The notes under the pieces were generated by a model that was not told the DNA's origin, did not search any database, and saw only the letters and a list, made by a program, of their open reading frames with translations. Source: RGEC01 sp964626685 (GTDB taxonomy: Bacteria > Bacteroidota > Bacteroidia > NS11-12g > UBA955). From it: 64,000 nt of DNA. The stretch spans positions 86,562 to 150,561 of the forward strand of contig CAZVJY010000005.1 of the NCBI GenBank assembly GCA_964626685.1. The letters run 5' to 3'. The translations under genes were made by a program, and so were the position numbers. Shown here piece after piece: positions 41,903 to 49,551 of this stretch (positions are counted from its first letter, which is position 1; every line of letters starts with the position of its first letter).

Positions 41903-43450
41903 ATGCTGGTGAAACTTTTTGCGAGCGCCGTACATGGCGTGAATGCAACCCCTATTACGGTTGAGGTAAATGCAACCACCGCCGCCGAATTCAAGACCTT
42001 TGTTATAGGGCTTCCGGATAATGCCGTAAAAGAAAGCCTGTTTAGGACCGACGCAGCCATCAAGAACAGTGGCTTTGAGCCCGTGCGGCAGCGTGTAGTG
42101 GTAAACATGGCTCCTGCAGATCTTCGCAAAGAAGGCAGTGCCTATGATTTACCGATTGCCATTGGGATGCTGGCAGCGTCATACCAGCTGCCGGATCAGG
42201 CTTTGTCTAACTATATTATTATGGGTGAATTGGGCCTGGATGGTGCTGTACTGCCCATTCGCGGAGCCCTGCCTATTGCCATACAAGCCATGAAAGACGG
42301 GTTTAAAGGATTGATACTTCCTGAGCAAAATGCCCGTGAGGCGGCTATTGTGAAAGATCTGGAGGTGTATGGCGTAAAAAACCTTAAAGAGGTTGCCGGT
42401 TTTCTATCCGGTAAGCTACAACTGGAGCGCGCTTTTGCCGATCCCAGGAGCGAATTTGAGGAGGCTCAGCAGTATTATGATGTGGACTTTTGCGATGTTC
42501 AGGGACAGGAGAACATCAAGCGTGCCATGGAAATTGCCGCTGCAGGCGGGCACAATATCATTCTCATCGGGCCCCCCGGTGCAGGTAAAACCATGCTGGC
42601 CAAGCGTTTGCCTACCATCATGCCCCCTTTGAACCTGCACGAGGCGCTGGAAACCACCAAAATACATTCGGTCGCAGGCAAACTGGGCAGCAGTGGCGGT
42701 CTTGTGGCACACAGGCCTTTTCGCAGTCCCCACCACACCATTAGTGATGTGGCGCTGGTAGGCGGGGGAAATCACCCTCAACCAGGCGAAATCAGTCTGG
42801 CGCACAATGGTGTACTTTTTCTGGATGAACTACCGGAATTTAAACGCACCGTGCTGGAGGTGATGAGGCAGCCACTGGAAGAACGCAAGGTAACCATTTC
42901 CCGCGCCCGCTGGACCGTTGACTATCCTGCCAGTTTTATGCTGGTAGCCAGCATGAATCCATGTCCATGTGGCTATTATAACCATCCTGAGAAGGAGTGC
43001 GTATGCGGGCCGGGTGTAGTGGACCGTTACCTCAGCCGAATTTCAGGGCCATTACTGGATCGCATTGATATCCATATTGAGGTTACGCCGGTGGGTTTTG
43101 ATGAGCTTACAGCACGCAACCGCAATACCGAGAAGAGCGTGGACATCAGGGCGCGTGTTCAGCAGGCCAGGGACGTGCAGCAGCAGCGCTACAGCCAGTG
43201 GAACGGTGTGTATTGCAATGCGCAGTTGCCCGGCAACAAGGTGCAGGAGGTTTGCGGCATTGATGCGGCCGGACAGTTGTTGCTTAAATCGGCCATGCAG
43301 AAGCTTAATCTCAGCGCCAGGGCCTATGACCGTATATTGAAGGTAAGCCGCACCATTGCAGATCTTTCAGGTTCAGAAGCGATTAAAATTGAGCACCTGG
43401 CTGAGGCCATTCACTATAGAAGCCTGGATCGGGAAAACTGGGGCGGATAA
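41903..43450 (+). CDS. YifB/ComM-type Mg-chelatase-like AAA+ ATPase
   Basis: A 515-aa cytoplasmic ATPase. An N-terminal ChlI-like Lon-substrate-type domain (PITVEVNATTAAEFKTFVIGLP, RKEGSAYDLPIAIGMLAAS) precedes the Mg-chelatase AAA+ core with Walker A IGPPGAGKTMLAKRLP near residue 222, LFLDELPEFKRTVLEVMRQP and NPCPCGYY. A C-terminal lid domain (SARAYDRILKVSRTIADL) ends it. ComM homologues act as hexameric helicases in branch migration during natural transformation, and that function is inferred here. It starts 3 bp after gldH. Confidence 0.93.
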   Translation: MLVKLFASAVHGVNATPITVEVNATTAAEFKTFVIGLPDNAVKESLFRTDAAIKNSGFEPVRQRVVVNMAPADLRKEGSAYDLPIAIGMLAASYQLPDQALSNYIIMGELGLDGAVLPIRGALPIAIQAMKDGFKGLILPEQNAREAAIVKDLEVYGVKNLKEVAGFLSGKLQLERAFADPRSEFEEAQQYYDVDFCDVQGQENIKRAMEIAAAGGHNIILIGPPGAGKTMLAKRLPTIMPPLNLHEALETTKIHSVAGKLGSSGGLVAHRPFRSPHHTISDVALVGGGNHPQPGEISLAHNGVLFLDELPEFKRTVLEVMRQPLEERKVTISRARWTVDYPASFMLVASMNPCPCGYYNHPEKECVCGPGVVDRYLSRISGPLLDRIDIHIEVTPVGFDELTARNRNTEKSVDIRARVQQARDVQQQRYSQWNGVYCNAQLPGNKVQEVCGIDAAGQLLLKSAMQKLNLSARAYDRILKVSRTIADLSGSEAIKIEHLAEAIHYRSLDRENWGG

Positions 43451-43482
43451 ACTGGTTAAATTCAAAAAAACAAAGTTTGCAC

Positions 43483-44229
43483 CTACACATCGCAGGCCAC
43501 CCAGATGTAGGGCGCTGTGGTCTTGCCTTTCAGCCTAAACATTTTAGACAATACCTTCCCGGCCAGCCAGGAAGCTTTAAAGAAGATTTTAACCCATGCC
43601 GGTTGTGTGGCGTAGTTTTCAAGCCAAATGCTGAAAGCGCCCCAGTATCCACCCTGAATCTGTTGACCGCCGAGCGAATCCAGTGTGCGCTTTAACAGTT
43701 CCGGATCCATGCAGGGAATAAAGTGTTTATCGTAATTTTCTTTGTCAAACCTGCGCTGAAACCACCCGTTTATTCCCGTAAAATTGGGAATAATCAGGAA
43801 CAGGCGTCCGCCGGGTTTCACATATTTCAGATGGGCTTTCAGGATGGCCTGTGTATCTTGAAAATGCTCAATCAGGCCGATAGAAAATACAAAGTCAAAG
43901 GTTTTGTGGGCAGGCTCATCTGTCAGAATATCCGCTTCTTTCCAGTCAAGCGTATCTGTGGCAAGTTCATTGGCCTTCAGAAAACGATGGAGCAGTGACT
44001 CATCGATGAAATAGTCGACCAGCGAACATGGTATGCCCAGATCCCGTTGCACATGGATGGAAAAAGTGCCCGGAAAGCCTCCCAATTCGCATGCAACCGT
44101 AAATCCCTTATTTGCGGTCATTTCGCGAAACAGGGGCGTAAAAACGTAATCGGTTCTTACGGGCTTTTCAAATTCTTCAATCTTGCTGTGCCAGTAATCA
44201 GACCAGAACTTTCGGGTGGTTAATTCCAT
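43483..44229 (-). CDS. Class I SAM-dependent methyltransferase
   Basis: A 248-aa protein with the Rossmann methyltransferase fold: motif I as ACELGGFPGTFS (a slightly irregular glycine pattern), the acidic motif after VDYF, DFVFSIGLIEHFQD for motif IV and KPGGRLFLIIPNF for motif V. It resembles methyltransferases of polysaccharide or small-molecule pathways; the substrate is unknown. It converges with the YifB gene, ending 32 bp from it. A minus-strand terminator separates it from the upstream S46 peptidase gene, so it is transcribed separately. Confidence 0.82.
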   Translation of the reverse strand: MELTTRKFWSDYWHSKIEEFEKPVRTDYVFTPLFREMTANKGFTVACELGGFPGTFSIHVQRDLGIPCSLVDYFIDESLLHRFLKANELATDTLDWKEADILTDEPAHKTFDFVFSIGLIEHFQDTQAILKAHLKYVKPGGRLFLIIPNFTGINGWFQRRFDKENYDKHFIPCMDPELLKRTLDSLGGQQIQGGYWGAFSIWLENYATQPAWVKIFFKASWLAGKVLSKMFRLKGKTTAPYIWVACDV

Positions 44230-44243
44230 TTGGTGTTGTTGGT

Positions 44244-44276
44244 TTGAAAAAAAGCGGCGCCTGCAGGCGCCGCTTT
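44244..44276 (-). terminator. Rho-independent terminator of the S46 peptidase gene
   Basis: A perfect 26-bp palindrome (half-site AAAGCGGCGCCTG, 44251-44276) sits 5 bp beyond the peptidase stop and is followed on the minus strand by a T-run. It blocks read-through into the methyltransferase. Confidence 0.92.
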
Positions 44277-44281
44277 CGTCA

Positions 44282-46453
44282 TTATTTTACGATGGTCATC
44301 TCATTAAGCAGGTGTCCTGCACCACCCAGTTTATCCATGATAAACAGGGTAAAGCGAATATCCACGCTGATGGTTCTCTGCACAGCCGGCATAAAGCCGA
44401 AGTCGCTGGCAATGGCTTCCCAGTTGCCGTCGAAGGCGGTACCAATTAGCTCACCTCTTCCGTTAATCACAGGGCTTCCGCTGTTGCCACCCGTAATATC
44501 GTTATCGGTGAGGAAACAGGTGTGCAGTTCGCCATCCTTATCGGCATACATGCCATAATCTTTTTTACGTATCAGGTCCAGCAATGCTGAAGGAGCGTCA
44601 AATTCAAAATCGCCCGCTTTGTATTTCTCCAGGTAACCTTTGGCAGTGGTAAATTCTTTGTATTGAACACCGTCTTTTGGGTCGTAGTTCATCACGGTGC
44701 CGTAGGTCATGCGCAAGGTGCCGTTGGCATCGGGGGCCATGGCTTTATCCGGATTCATTTCGCTCAGTCCGGCAAGGAATAACCGGTCCGCGCGGGCCTT
44801 TTTGGTATTGATTTCATCATAAACAGGCTTCAGTTCTACGTTCAGTTTGGCGTTGTAACCGCTAACGATAGCATAAATGGGATCTTTAAATAGTTTGCCC
44901 ACATTTGGTGCTTTCAGAAACTTGGCAAAACGTGCTTTATCGGTAAACAGGCTGGTTTTCCAGAGGTAGTCTGCCAGTTTGTTGTAATCGCGTTTGTACT
45001 TGGTAACCAGATTGGTAAGACTCACAGGCAGGTTGGCATGATCCAGGTCTTCATACAAATGGCGGAGTACAGAAGCCATAACTTCTTTTTCAATAGGGGC
45101 ATGAAATTCTTTAAACATTTCATCGAGCATGCCGGCCATTCTTTCAGCCATCTTGGTGCCCTCAGGCCCCATTTTACCGTCCTTGGCATCGCGCAGCAAT
45201 ACAGATGACTGCAGGGCGAATGTCATGGGCTGGCTGTTGGCTATGCCATCCTGCAGGTATACGGGATACAGTCCGTACTGGTTGAGCTTTTGGTATACTT
45301 CATCATACAGGGAAGTTACTTCACCGTAAACATCCTGTTTGTTGTTGGCTTTTACCCAGGCTTCAAATTCGCGCTCTACTTTTTTGCGTTTTTCAAACAT
45401 TTCAGGCTTGCTGAGTTCGCCTGCTTCGCCATTAAACTTGTTCCAGTAGTTACCCAGACCAGCCAGGCGATCGCTGTACATTAAGCGGATGGTTGCATCC
45501 TGCTTCATATATTTTTCATACACATCCATGATGTCGCGGCGCACCTGAACGCGCATAGGACGTTCTTTGCCACCCAGATAACGCACGCCTTCGCTATAGG
45601 TATAGCGGGTGGTTCGGCCTGGATAGCCCATAATCATGGCAAAATCTCCGTTAGATGTACCCTTAAGGCTTACAGGGAAGAACTTCTTGGGCTCGTAGGG
45701 TTTGTTGTTTTTGTTCATGTCTGCAGGCTTGTTGTCTGCGTCCGAATAGATGCGGAACATGCTGAAATCGCAGGTGTGACGCGGCCAGCGCCAGTTGTCG
45801 GTTTCACCGCCGAATTTGCCCACATTTTCCGGTGGCGTACCTACCAGTCGAATATCGCGGTACACTTCATAGTACATGGCCAGGTAGCGGTTACCGCCCC
45901 AGAAGGCTACCACTTCTACCACATAATTGCTTTTTTCCGCACCCAGGCTTTCTTCAAGTTCCTTTTTGGTTTTGCCGGAAGCTTCAGCAACAGCCTTGCT
46001 TCTTTCGGATTCGGGCATGTTAACGGCAATTCCGTTCAGTACTTTGTCGGTAACATCTTCTACCCTGCGCAGCAAACCAATATTGAAATTGGCTGAACGC
46101 TCTTCCTCTTTGGACTTAGCCCAGAAGCCATTGCTGAGAATATTGTCCTGGGGTGTGCTCAATTCCTGAATAGCGCCATAACCGCAGTGGTGGTTGGTGA
46201 GAAACAAGCCTTCGCGGCTGATGATTTCGCCGGTACAGAACATACGGCCTTGCTTGCTCATGAGGCGCACAACGGCGTCTTTCAGAGAGGCATTGTTGAT
46301 GCTGTAAATGTCTTCTGCGGTTAGTTTAAGGCCTTTTGCCTGCATGGGATCCTGCAGTTTTGCCACCATGGTCAGGGGCCACATGCCTTCATCGGCGCGC
46401 AAACCTACAATGCTGAACACAGAGAGCAACAAAGAAAATATCGTCTTTTTCAT
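44282..46453 (-). CDS. S46 family dipeptidyl-peptidase, DPP7 type
   Basis: A 723-aa exported serine peptidase of family S46, which releases dipeptides in the periplasm of asaccharolytic or protein-using Bacteroidota. The signal peptide is MKKTIFSLLLSVFSIVGLRA. The chymotrypsin-like fold shows catalytic His in FLTNHHCGYG (about 89) and nucleophile Ser 658 in TDNDITGGNSGSPVINGRG. Gly 676 (in AFDGNWEA), 18 residues past the Ser, corresponds to Gly673 of DPP7/DAP BII; DPP11 has Arg there. This predicts DPP7-like preference for hydrophobic P1 residues rather than Asp/Glu. A terminator follows. Confidence 0.93.
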   Translation of the reverse strand: MKKTIFSLLLSVFSIVGLRADEGMWPLTMVAKLQDPMQAKGLKLTAEDIYSINNASLKDAVVRLMSKQGRMFCTGEIISREGLFLTNHHCGYGAIQELSTPQDNILSNGFWAKSKEEERSANFNIGLLRRVEDVTDKVLNGIAVNMPESERSKAVAEASGKTKKELEESLGAEKSNYVVEVVAFWGGNRYLAMYYEVYRDIRLVGTPPENVGKFGGETDNWRWPRHTCDFSMFRIYSDADNKPADMNKNNKPYEPKKFFPVSLKGTSNGDFAMIMGYPGRTTRYTYSEGVRYLGGKERPMRVQVRRDIMDVYEKYMKQDATIRLMYSDRLAGLGNYWNKFNGEAGELSKPEMFEKRKKVEREFEAWVKANNKQDVYGEVTSLYDEVYQKLNQYGLYPVYLQDGIANSQPMTFALQSSVLLRDAKDGKMGPEGTKMAERMAGMLDEMFKEFHAPIEKEVMASVLRHLYEDLDHANLPVSLTNLVTKYKRDYNKLADYLWKTSLFTDKARFAKFLKAPNVGKLFKDPIYAIVSGYNAKLNVELKPVYDEINTKKARADRLFLAGLSEMNPDKAMAPDANGTLRMTYGTVMNYDPKDGVQYKEFTTAKGYLEKYKAGDFEFDAPSALLDLIRKKDYGMYADKDGELHTCFLTDNDITGGNSGSPVINGRGELIGTAFDGNWEAIASDFGFMPAVQRTISVDIRFTLFIMDKLGGAGHLLNEMTIVK

Positions 46454-46523
46454 GGTTAATTTAGGAAATGCAAAGATGCGAAATTTTAATCAATGCAGGT
46501 TTTTGGAAATGCCAGTAATTTTT

Positions 46524-46708
46524 TGTAATTTCGAATTACTGTACGTTCAGTCATGATGTAACAGCAGCATGCTCCCTATTGTCGGAAACCGAGGCCCAAC
46601 GGCCCGGGGTTCGTTCTTTGACCGGGAGCACTGAGAAGGCAAGGGATTGCCGGGTGCGTTTTATAAAGCTTGATATGCCCTGTTTCCGGCACATTAATCC
46701 TTTACATC
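46524..46708 (+). promoter_or_regulatory. Structured, GC-rich leader of the gene at 46709
   Basis: A TAATTTCG box (one base off TAnnTTTG) at about 46524 would start a message with a leader of roughly 170 nt. It contains TGCTCCC/GGGAGCA (46570-46576 with 46624-46630), a TCGG-AAA-CCGA hairpin inside it, and GGCAA-GGGA-TTGCC (46638-46651). TGCCGG/CCGGCA may form a competing long-range pair. I cannot match it to tmRNA, RNase P, SRP, 6S or a named riboswitch. Confidence 0.4.
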
Positions 46709-47278
46709 ATGAAAGAAAATCCTTCCGTTTATGTTCCGGTGCTTCGCCGCACTGTTGAGCTTGTTAAGCCTGTTATTCATCATCGTTATCTCTGGCATGT
46801 TACATACAATCGTCATGACCTGAACCTTCTCATAGCCAAACAAGGCATTGTTTTGCCCTTCAGGGGGGCTGTTTATGCCCACAACAATCCTCCGTCTTTC
46901 GACATTATGTACCCATATTTCGTGGACAGGCACGACTGGTTTATGAGTCCCGACAGGAATGACGGAGCCCAGTTTGACCGCTACAGTTTCTGGAGAATTG
47001 ATACCCAAAAACTTGATTTTGGCTGGTATGTGGATCCCGGTATGGTTTCCGATGCCGATTTTCTGGGTGTTTCCAAACATCATTATCTGTGCACCCCACA
47101 TGCCATATCTCCGCATGCGCTGAGGCTGTATAACTTTGATTTGGACAACTACATTTTCCGAAATCCTAAAATCCGCTACGAGAATGGCTGCGCTCATGTT
47201 CGGCCAATCCGCGATGATTTTGACACCCTGGTTCCGAATGATGAAATCAACGGTTACATTCGCTCTATTGCGGCGTAA
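46709..47278 (+). CDS. Unknown protein with ADP-ribosyltransferase-like motifs
   Basis: A 189-aa soluble protein with no signal peptide. No named family is recognised. The pattern of motifs recalls ADP-ribosyltransferase-like folds such as KptA/Tpt1 and DarT: LWHVTYNRHDLNLLIAKQGI (H30-V-T32 followed by the helix and GI turn), VYAHNN at 55-60, FWRIDTQKL at 94-102, WYVDP at 106-110 and a late AISPHALRLYNFD resembling the I-P-P-E-A-I segment before the last strand. No clear catalytic Glu is assigned, so this is a weak fold-level suggestion. The start is the ATG at 46709 after a long structured leader. A terminator follows. Confidence 0.6.
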   Translation: MKENPSVYVPVLRRTVELVKPVIHHRYLWHVTYNRHDLNLLIAKQGIVLPFRGAVYAHNNPPSFDIMYPYFVDRHDWFMSPDRNDGAQFDRYSFWRIDTQKLDFGWYVDPGMVSDADFLGVSKHHYLCTPHAISPHALRLYNFDLDNYIFRNPKIRYENGCAHVRPIRDDFDTLVPNDEINGYIRSIAA

Positions 47279-47291
47279 TGGGTGTATTAAT

Positions 47292-47329
47292 AAACAAGAA
47301 AGGCGGATGTAAATCCGCCTTTCTTGTTT
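47292..47329. terminator. Bidirectional terminator between convergent genes
   Basis: A perfect 17-bp stem (arm AAACAAGAAAGGCGGAT) with loop GTAA separates the gene ending at 47278 from rny on the opposite strand. Confidence 0.9.
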
Positions 47330-47344
47330 GGTTTAGTTTTGTTT

Positions 47345-48886
47345 TTACTTGGCAACACCCACACTGCGTTTTTCGCGGATAACGGTAATTTTTACCTGTC
47401 CGGGATAGCGCATTTCGGTCATAATGCGGTTGCTGATTTCAAATGCAAGTACATCAGCCTGGTCGTCGGTGCTTTTTTCTGCACTCATGATGATGCGCAG
47501 CTCGCGACCTGCCTGAATGGCGAAAGCCTTTTCCACGCCGGGATAGCCCAGCGCCATGGTTTCCATGTCTTTAATGCGCTGCACATACTGTTCATCGCCG
47601 CGACGTGCACCGGGTCTTGATCCGGATATGGCGTCACAGGCCTGAATAACCGGGCTGAGCAGGCTTGTCATTTCAATTTCATCGTGGTGTGCACCTACCG
47701 CGTTGATTACTTCGGGGTGTTCGCCGTACTTTTCGCACAGCTTCATACCCAGCAGCGCGTGCGGAGTTTCCTCATCGGTATCGGGTACTTTGCCGATATC
47801 GTGCAGCAGACCGGCGCGTTTGGCCAGTTTTACGTTTAGACCCATTTCTGCGGCCATGGTAGCGCACAGGCGGGCTACTTCGCGGCTGTGTTTCAGCAGG
47901 TTCTGACCGAAACTGCTGCGGAAGCGCATACGGCCTACATAGCGGATGAGTTCGGGGTGCAGACCGGTAATGCCGAGGTCCACTACGGTTCTCTCACCCC
48001 ATTCCACTACTTCTTCCTCAATTTGTTTTTTGGTTTTCTCCACCACTTCCTCAATGCGGGCGGGGTGGATACGGCCATCCTTAATCAGGCGCTCCAGCGA
48101 TACGCGGGCAATTTCCCTGCGGATGGGGTCATAACAGCTGAGAACGATGGTTTCGGGCGTGTCGTCGATCAGAATTTCAACGCCGGTGGCGGCTTCAAAC
48201 GCCTTGATGTTTCGGCCTTCGCGTCCGATGATACGGCCTTTTACATCATCATTCTCGAGCGGGAATGAGGTAACGGTGTTGTCGATGGCGGTTTCTGCGG
48301 CGGTGCGCTGAATGGTTTGCAGCACAATGCGCTTGGCATCGCGGGTGGCGCTGAGCTTGGCTTCCTCCACGATGTTTTTGGCAATGGCAAGACCCTCTGT
48401 GTGGGATTTGATGCGGATATTTTCCAGCATCTGCTCTTTGGCTTCAGCCGCACTCAGGCCGGCTATTTTTTCCAGTTGCTGCAGCTGTTGTTCGCGAACA
48501 GCTTCTACTTCGCGCTGCTTGGTTTTCAGGCCTTCCAGCTGTGCTTCGAAGGTTTCGCGGGCCTTGGCCAGCTCATCTTCCTTCTGCTTTACATGCTGCA
48601 GCTTCTGATCCCAGCTTTGTTCCTTCTGTCGGATGCGGTTTTCGGCGTTGGACATTTCCTGGTTGCGCCGGTTGATTTCTTTTTCGTGCTCGGATTTCAG
48701 GGCCATGTACTTTTCTTTGGCTTCCAGAATCCGGTCTTTCTTTAAATTTTCGCCCTGTAGTTTGGCTTCTTCAATCAGTGATTTGCGCTCGGCTTCGATT
48801 TGTTTGCGTCTGAGCAAAATAAATACGACATATCCGAGAGCCAGACCGATAAGAATGCCGGCAAGGCTGAATACTACGATTTCCAT
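47345..48886 (-). CDS. rny: Ribonuclease Y
   Basis: A 513-aa membrane-anchored endoribonuclease initiating mRNA decay. An N-terminal TM helix (FSLAGILIGLALGYVVFILL) leads into a long coiled coil (about 25-200). A KH domain follows with the GXXG loop in IIGREGRNIKAFEAATG, then an HD domain with GLLHDIGKVPD and VGAHHDEIE. The order and length are those of RNase Y. zapA lies 75 bp upstream on the same strand. Confidence 0.96.
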   Translation of the reverse strand: MEIVVFSLAGILIGLALGYVVFILLRRKQIEAERKSLIEEAKLQGENLKKDRILEAKEKYMALKSEHEKEINRRNQEMSNAENRIRQKEQSWDQKLQHVKQKEDELAKARETFEAQLEGLKTKQREVEAVREQQLQQLEKIAGLSAAEAKEQMLENIRIKSHTEGLAIAKNIVEEAKLSATRDAKRIVLQTIQRTAAETAIDNTVTSFPLENDDVKGRIIGREGRNIKAFEAATGVEILIDDTPETIVLSCYDPIRREIARVSLERLIKDGRIHPARIEEVVEKTKKQIEEEVVEWGERTVVDLGITGLHPELIRYVGRMRFRSSFGQNLLKHSREVARLCATMAAEMGLNVKLAKRAGLLHDIGKVPDTDEETPHALLGMKLCEKYGEHPEVINAVGAHHDEIEMTSLLSPVIQACDAISGSRPGARRGDEQYVQRIKDMETMALGYPGVEKAFAIQAGRELRIIMSAEKSTDDQADVLAFEISNRIMTEMRYPGQVKITVIREKRSVGVAK

Positions 48887-48961
48887 GTGTGTTTTTTTCT
48901 CCTTCTTTTTTATTTTGGTGAAGGTGAACTCATCGCTAAACGGGTAAAAAGGATGTGCGGA

Positions 48962-49249
48962 TCAATACCCCTGCAGCAGTTGCTCAATTTGCTGCAAGTC
49001 CTGTTCCCATGCCGGATTTTCTGCCTGCCTTTCTGCCCTCAGGCGCAGCAGATCTCCGGTAAAGTCCAGTGCCGCCCATGCCAGGCGGTCGGTTTCGTCT
49101 CCTGCATGAAAGGCCTTAAAGTCTTCCATGCGTTTATTCAGCATCCGTGCGGCTGTATTTACAAATTCTTCATCGCGGGGCGCTACTCTCAGCGGCAGTA
49201 CTTTGCCTGCCAGGGCCACACGTACGGAAATTTTTTCTTCAGGTCGCAC
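48962..49249 (-). CDS. zapA: Cell division protein ZapA
   Basis: A 95-aa protein of the ZapA family, which cross-links FtsZ filaments at the division ring. The N-terminal ISVRVALAGKVLPLRVAPRDEEFVNTAA strands and helix are followed by a coiled-coil tail (LAWAALDFTGDLLRLRAERQ). The start is GTG at 49249. It follows a small coiled-coil protein gene by 9 bp and is co-oriented with pheT upstream and rny downstream, a gene order common in Bacteroidota. Confidence 0.85.
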   Translation of the reverse strand: MRPEEKISVRVALAGKVLPLRVAPRDEEFVNTAARMLNKRMEDFKAFHAGDETDRLAWAALDFTGDLLRLRAERQAENPAWEQDLQQIEQLLQGY

Positions 49250-49258
49250 GCTTACATT

Positions 49259-49549
49259 TTATTCGTTTAACAGATCAATACACCTGTCAATTTCCCCAAT
49301 CAGTTCGTTTACTTTGTTTTTGATTTCTTCAGTATCCGAATCTTCCGGGGCTAAATTCTTTGCAAGTTTAATCAATTTATTTTGTTCTGTGAGCTCCGAC
49401 AAGGTATTTTTTTGCAATTCCACGGTTCTTTCGAGCCCCTCAATGCGGTCGCGCATCGAATCATTCTCGTTTTTGAGCAACCGGTTTTCCTGCACCAGTT
49501 TTTCAACTTTGATTCGGATTTCGTAAAGGCGCGTGCTTAGGTTTTGCAT
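49259..49549 (-). CDS. Small coiled-coil protein beside zapA, possibly ZapB-like
   Basis: A 96-aa protein that is almost all heptad-repeat coiled coil (IRIKVEKLVQENRLLKNENDSM, IEGLERTVELQKNTLSELTE) with an acidic C-terminal segment. There is no signal or TM segment. It starts 2 bp after the pheT stop and ends 9 bp before zapA. The ZapB-like role is inferred from architecture and position. Confidence 0.75.
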   Translation of the reverse strand: MQNLSTRLYEIRIKVEKLVQENRLLKNENDSMRDRIEGLERTVELQKNTLSELTEQNKLIKLAKNLAPEDSDTEEIKNKVNELIGEIDRCIDLLNE

Positions 49550-49551
49550 AT

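Noticed and set aside
46597..46630. GGTTCG-containing segment resembling a tRNA T-arm
   Set aside because: No acceptor stem, D-arm or anticodon arm can be formed around it.
48887..48961. Possible 6S RNA next to zapA
   Set aside because: Only 75 bases between zapA and rny and no long imperfect hairpin; too short for 6S RNA.
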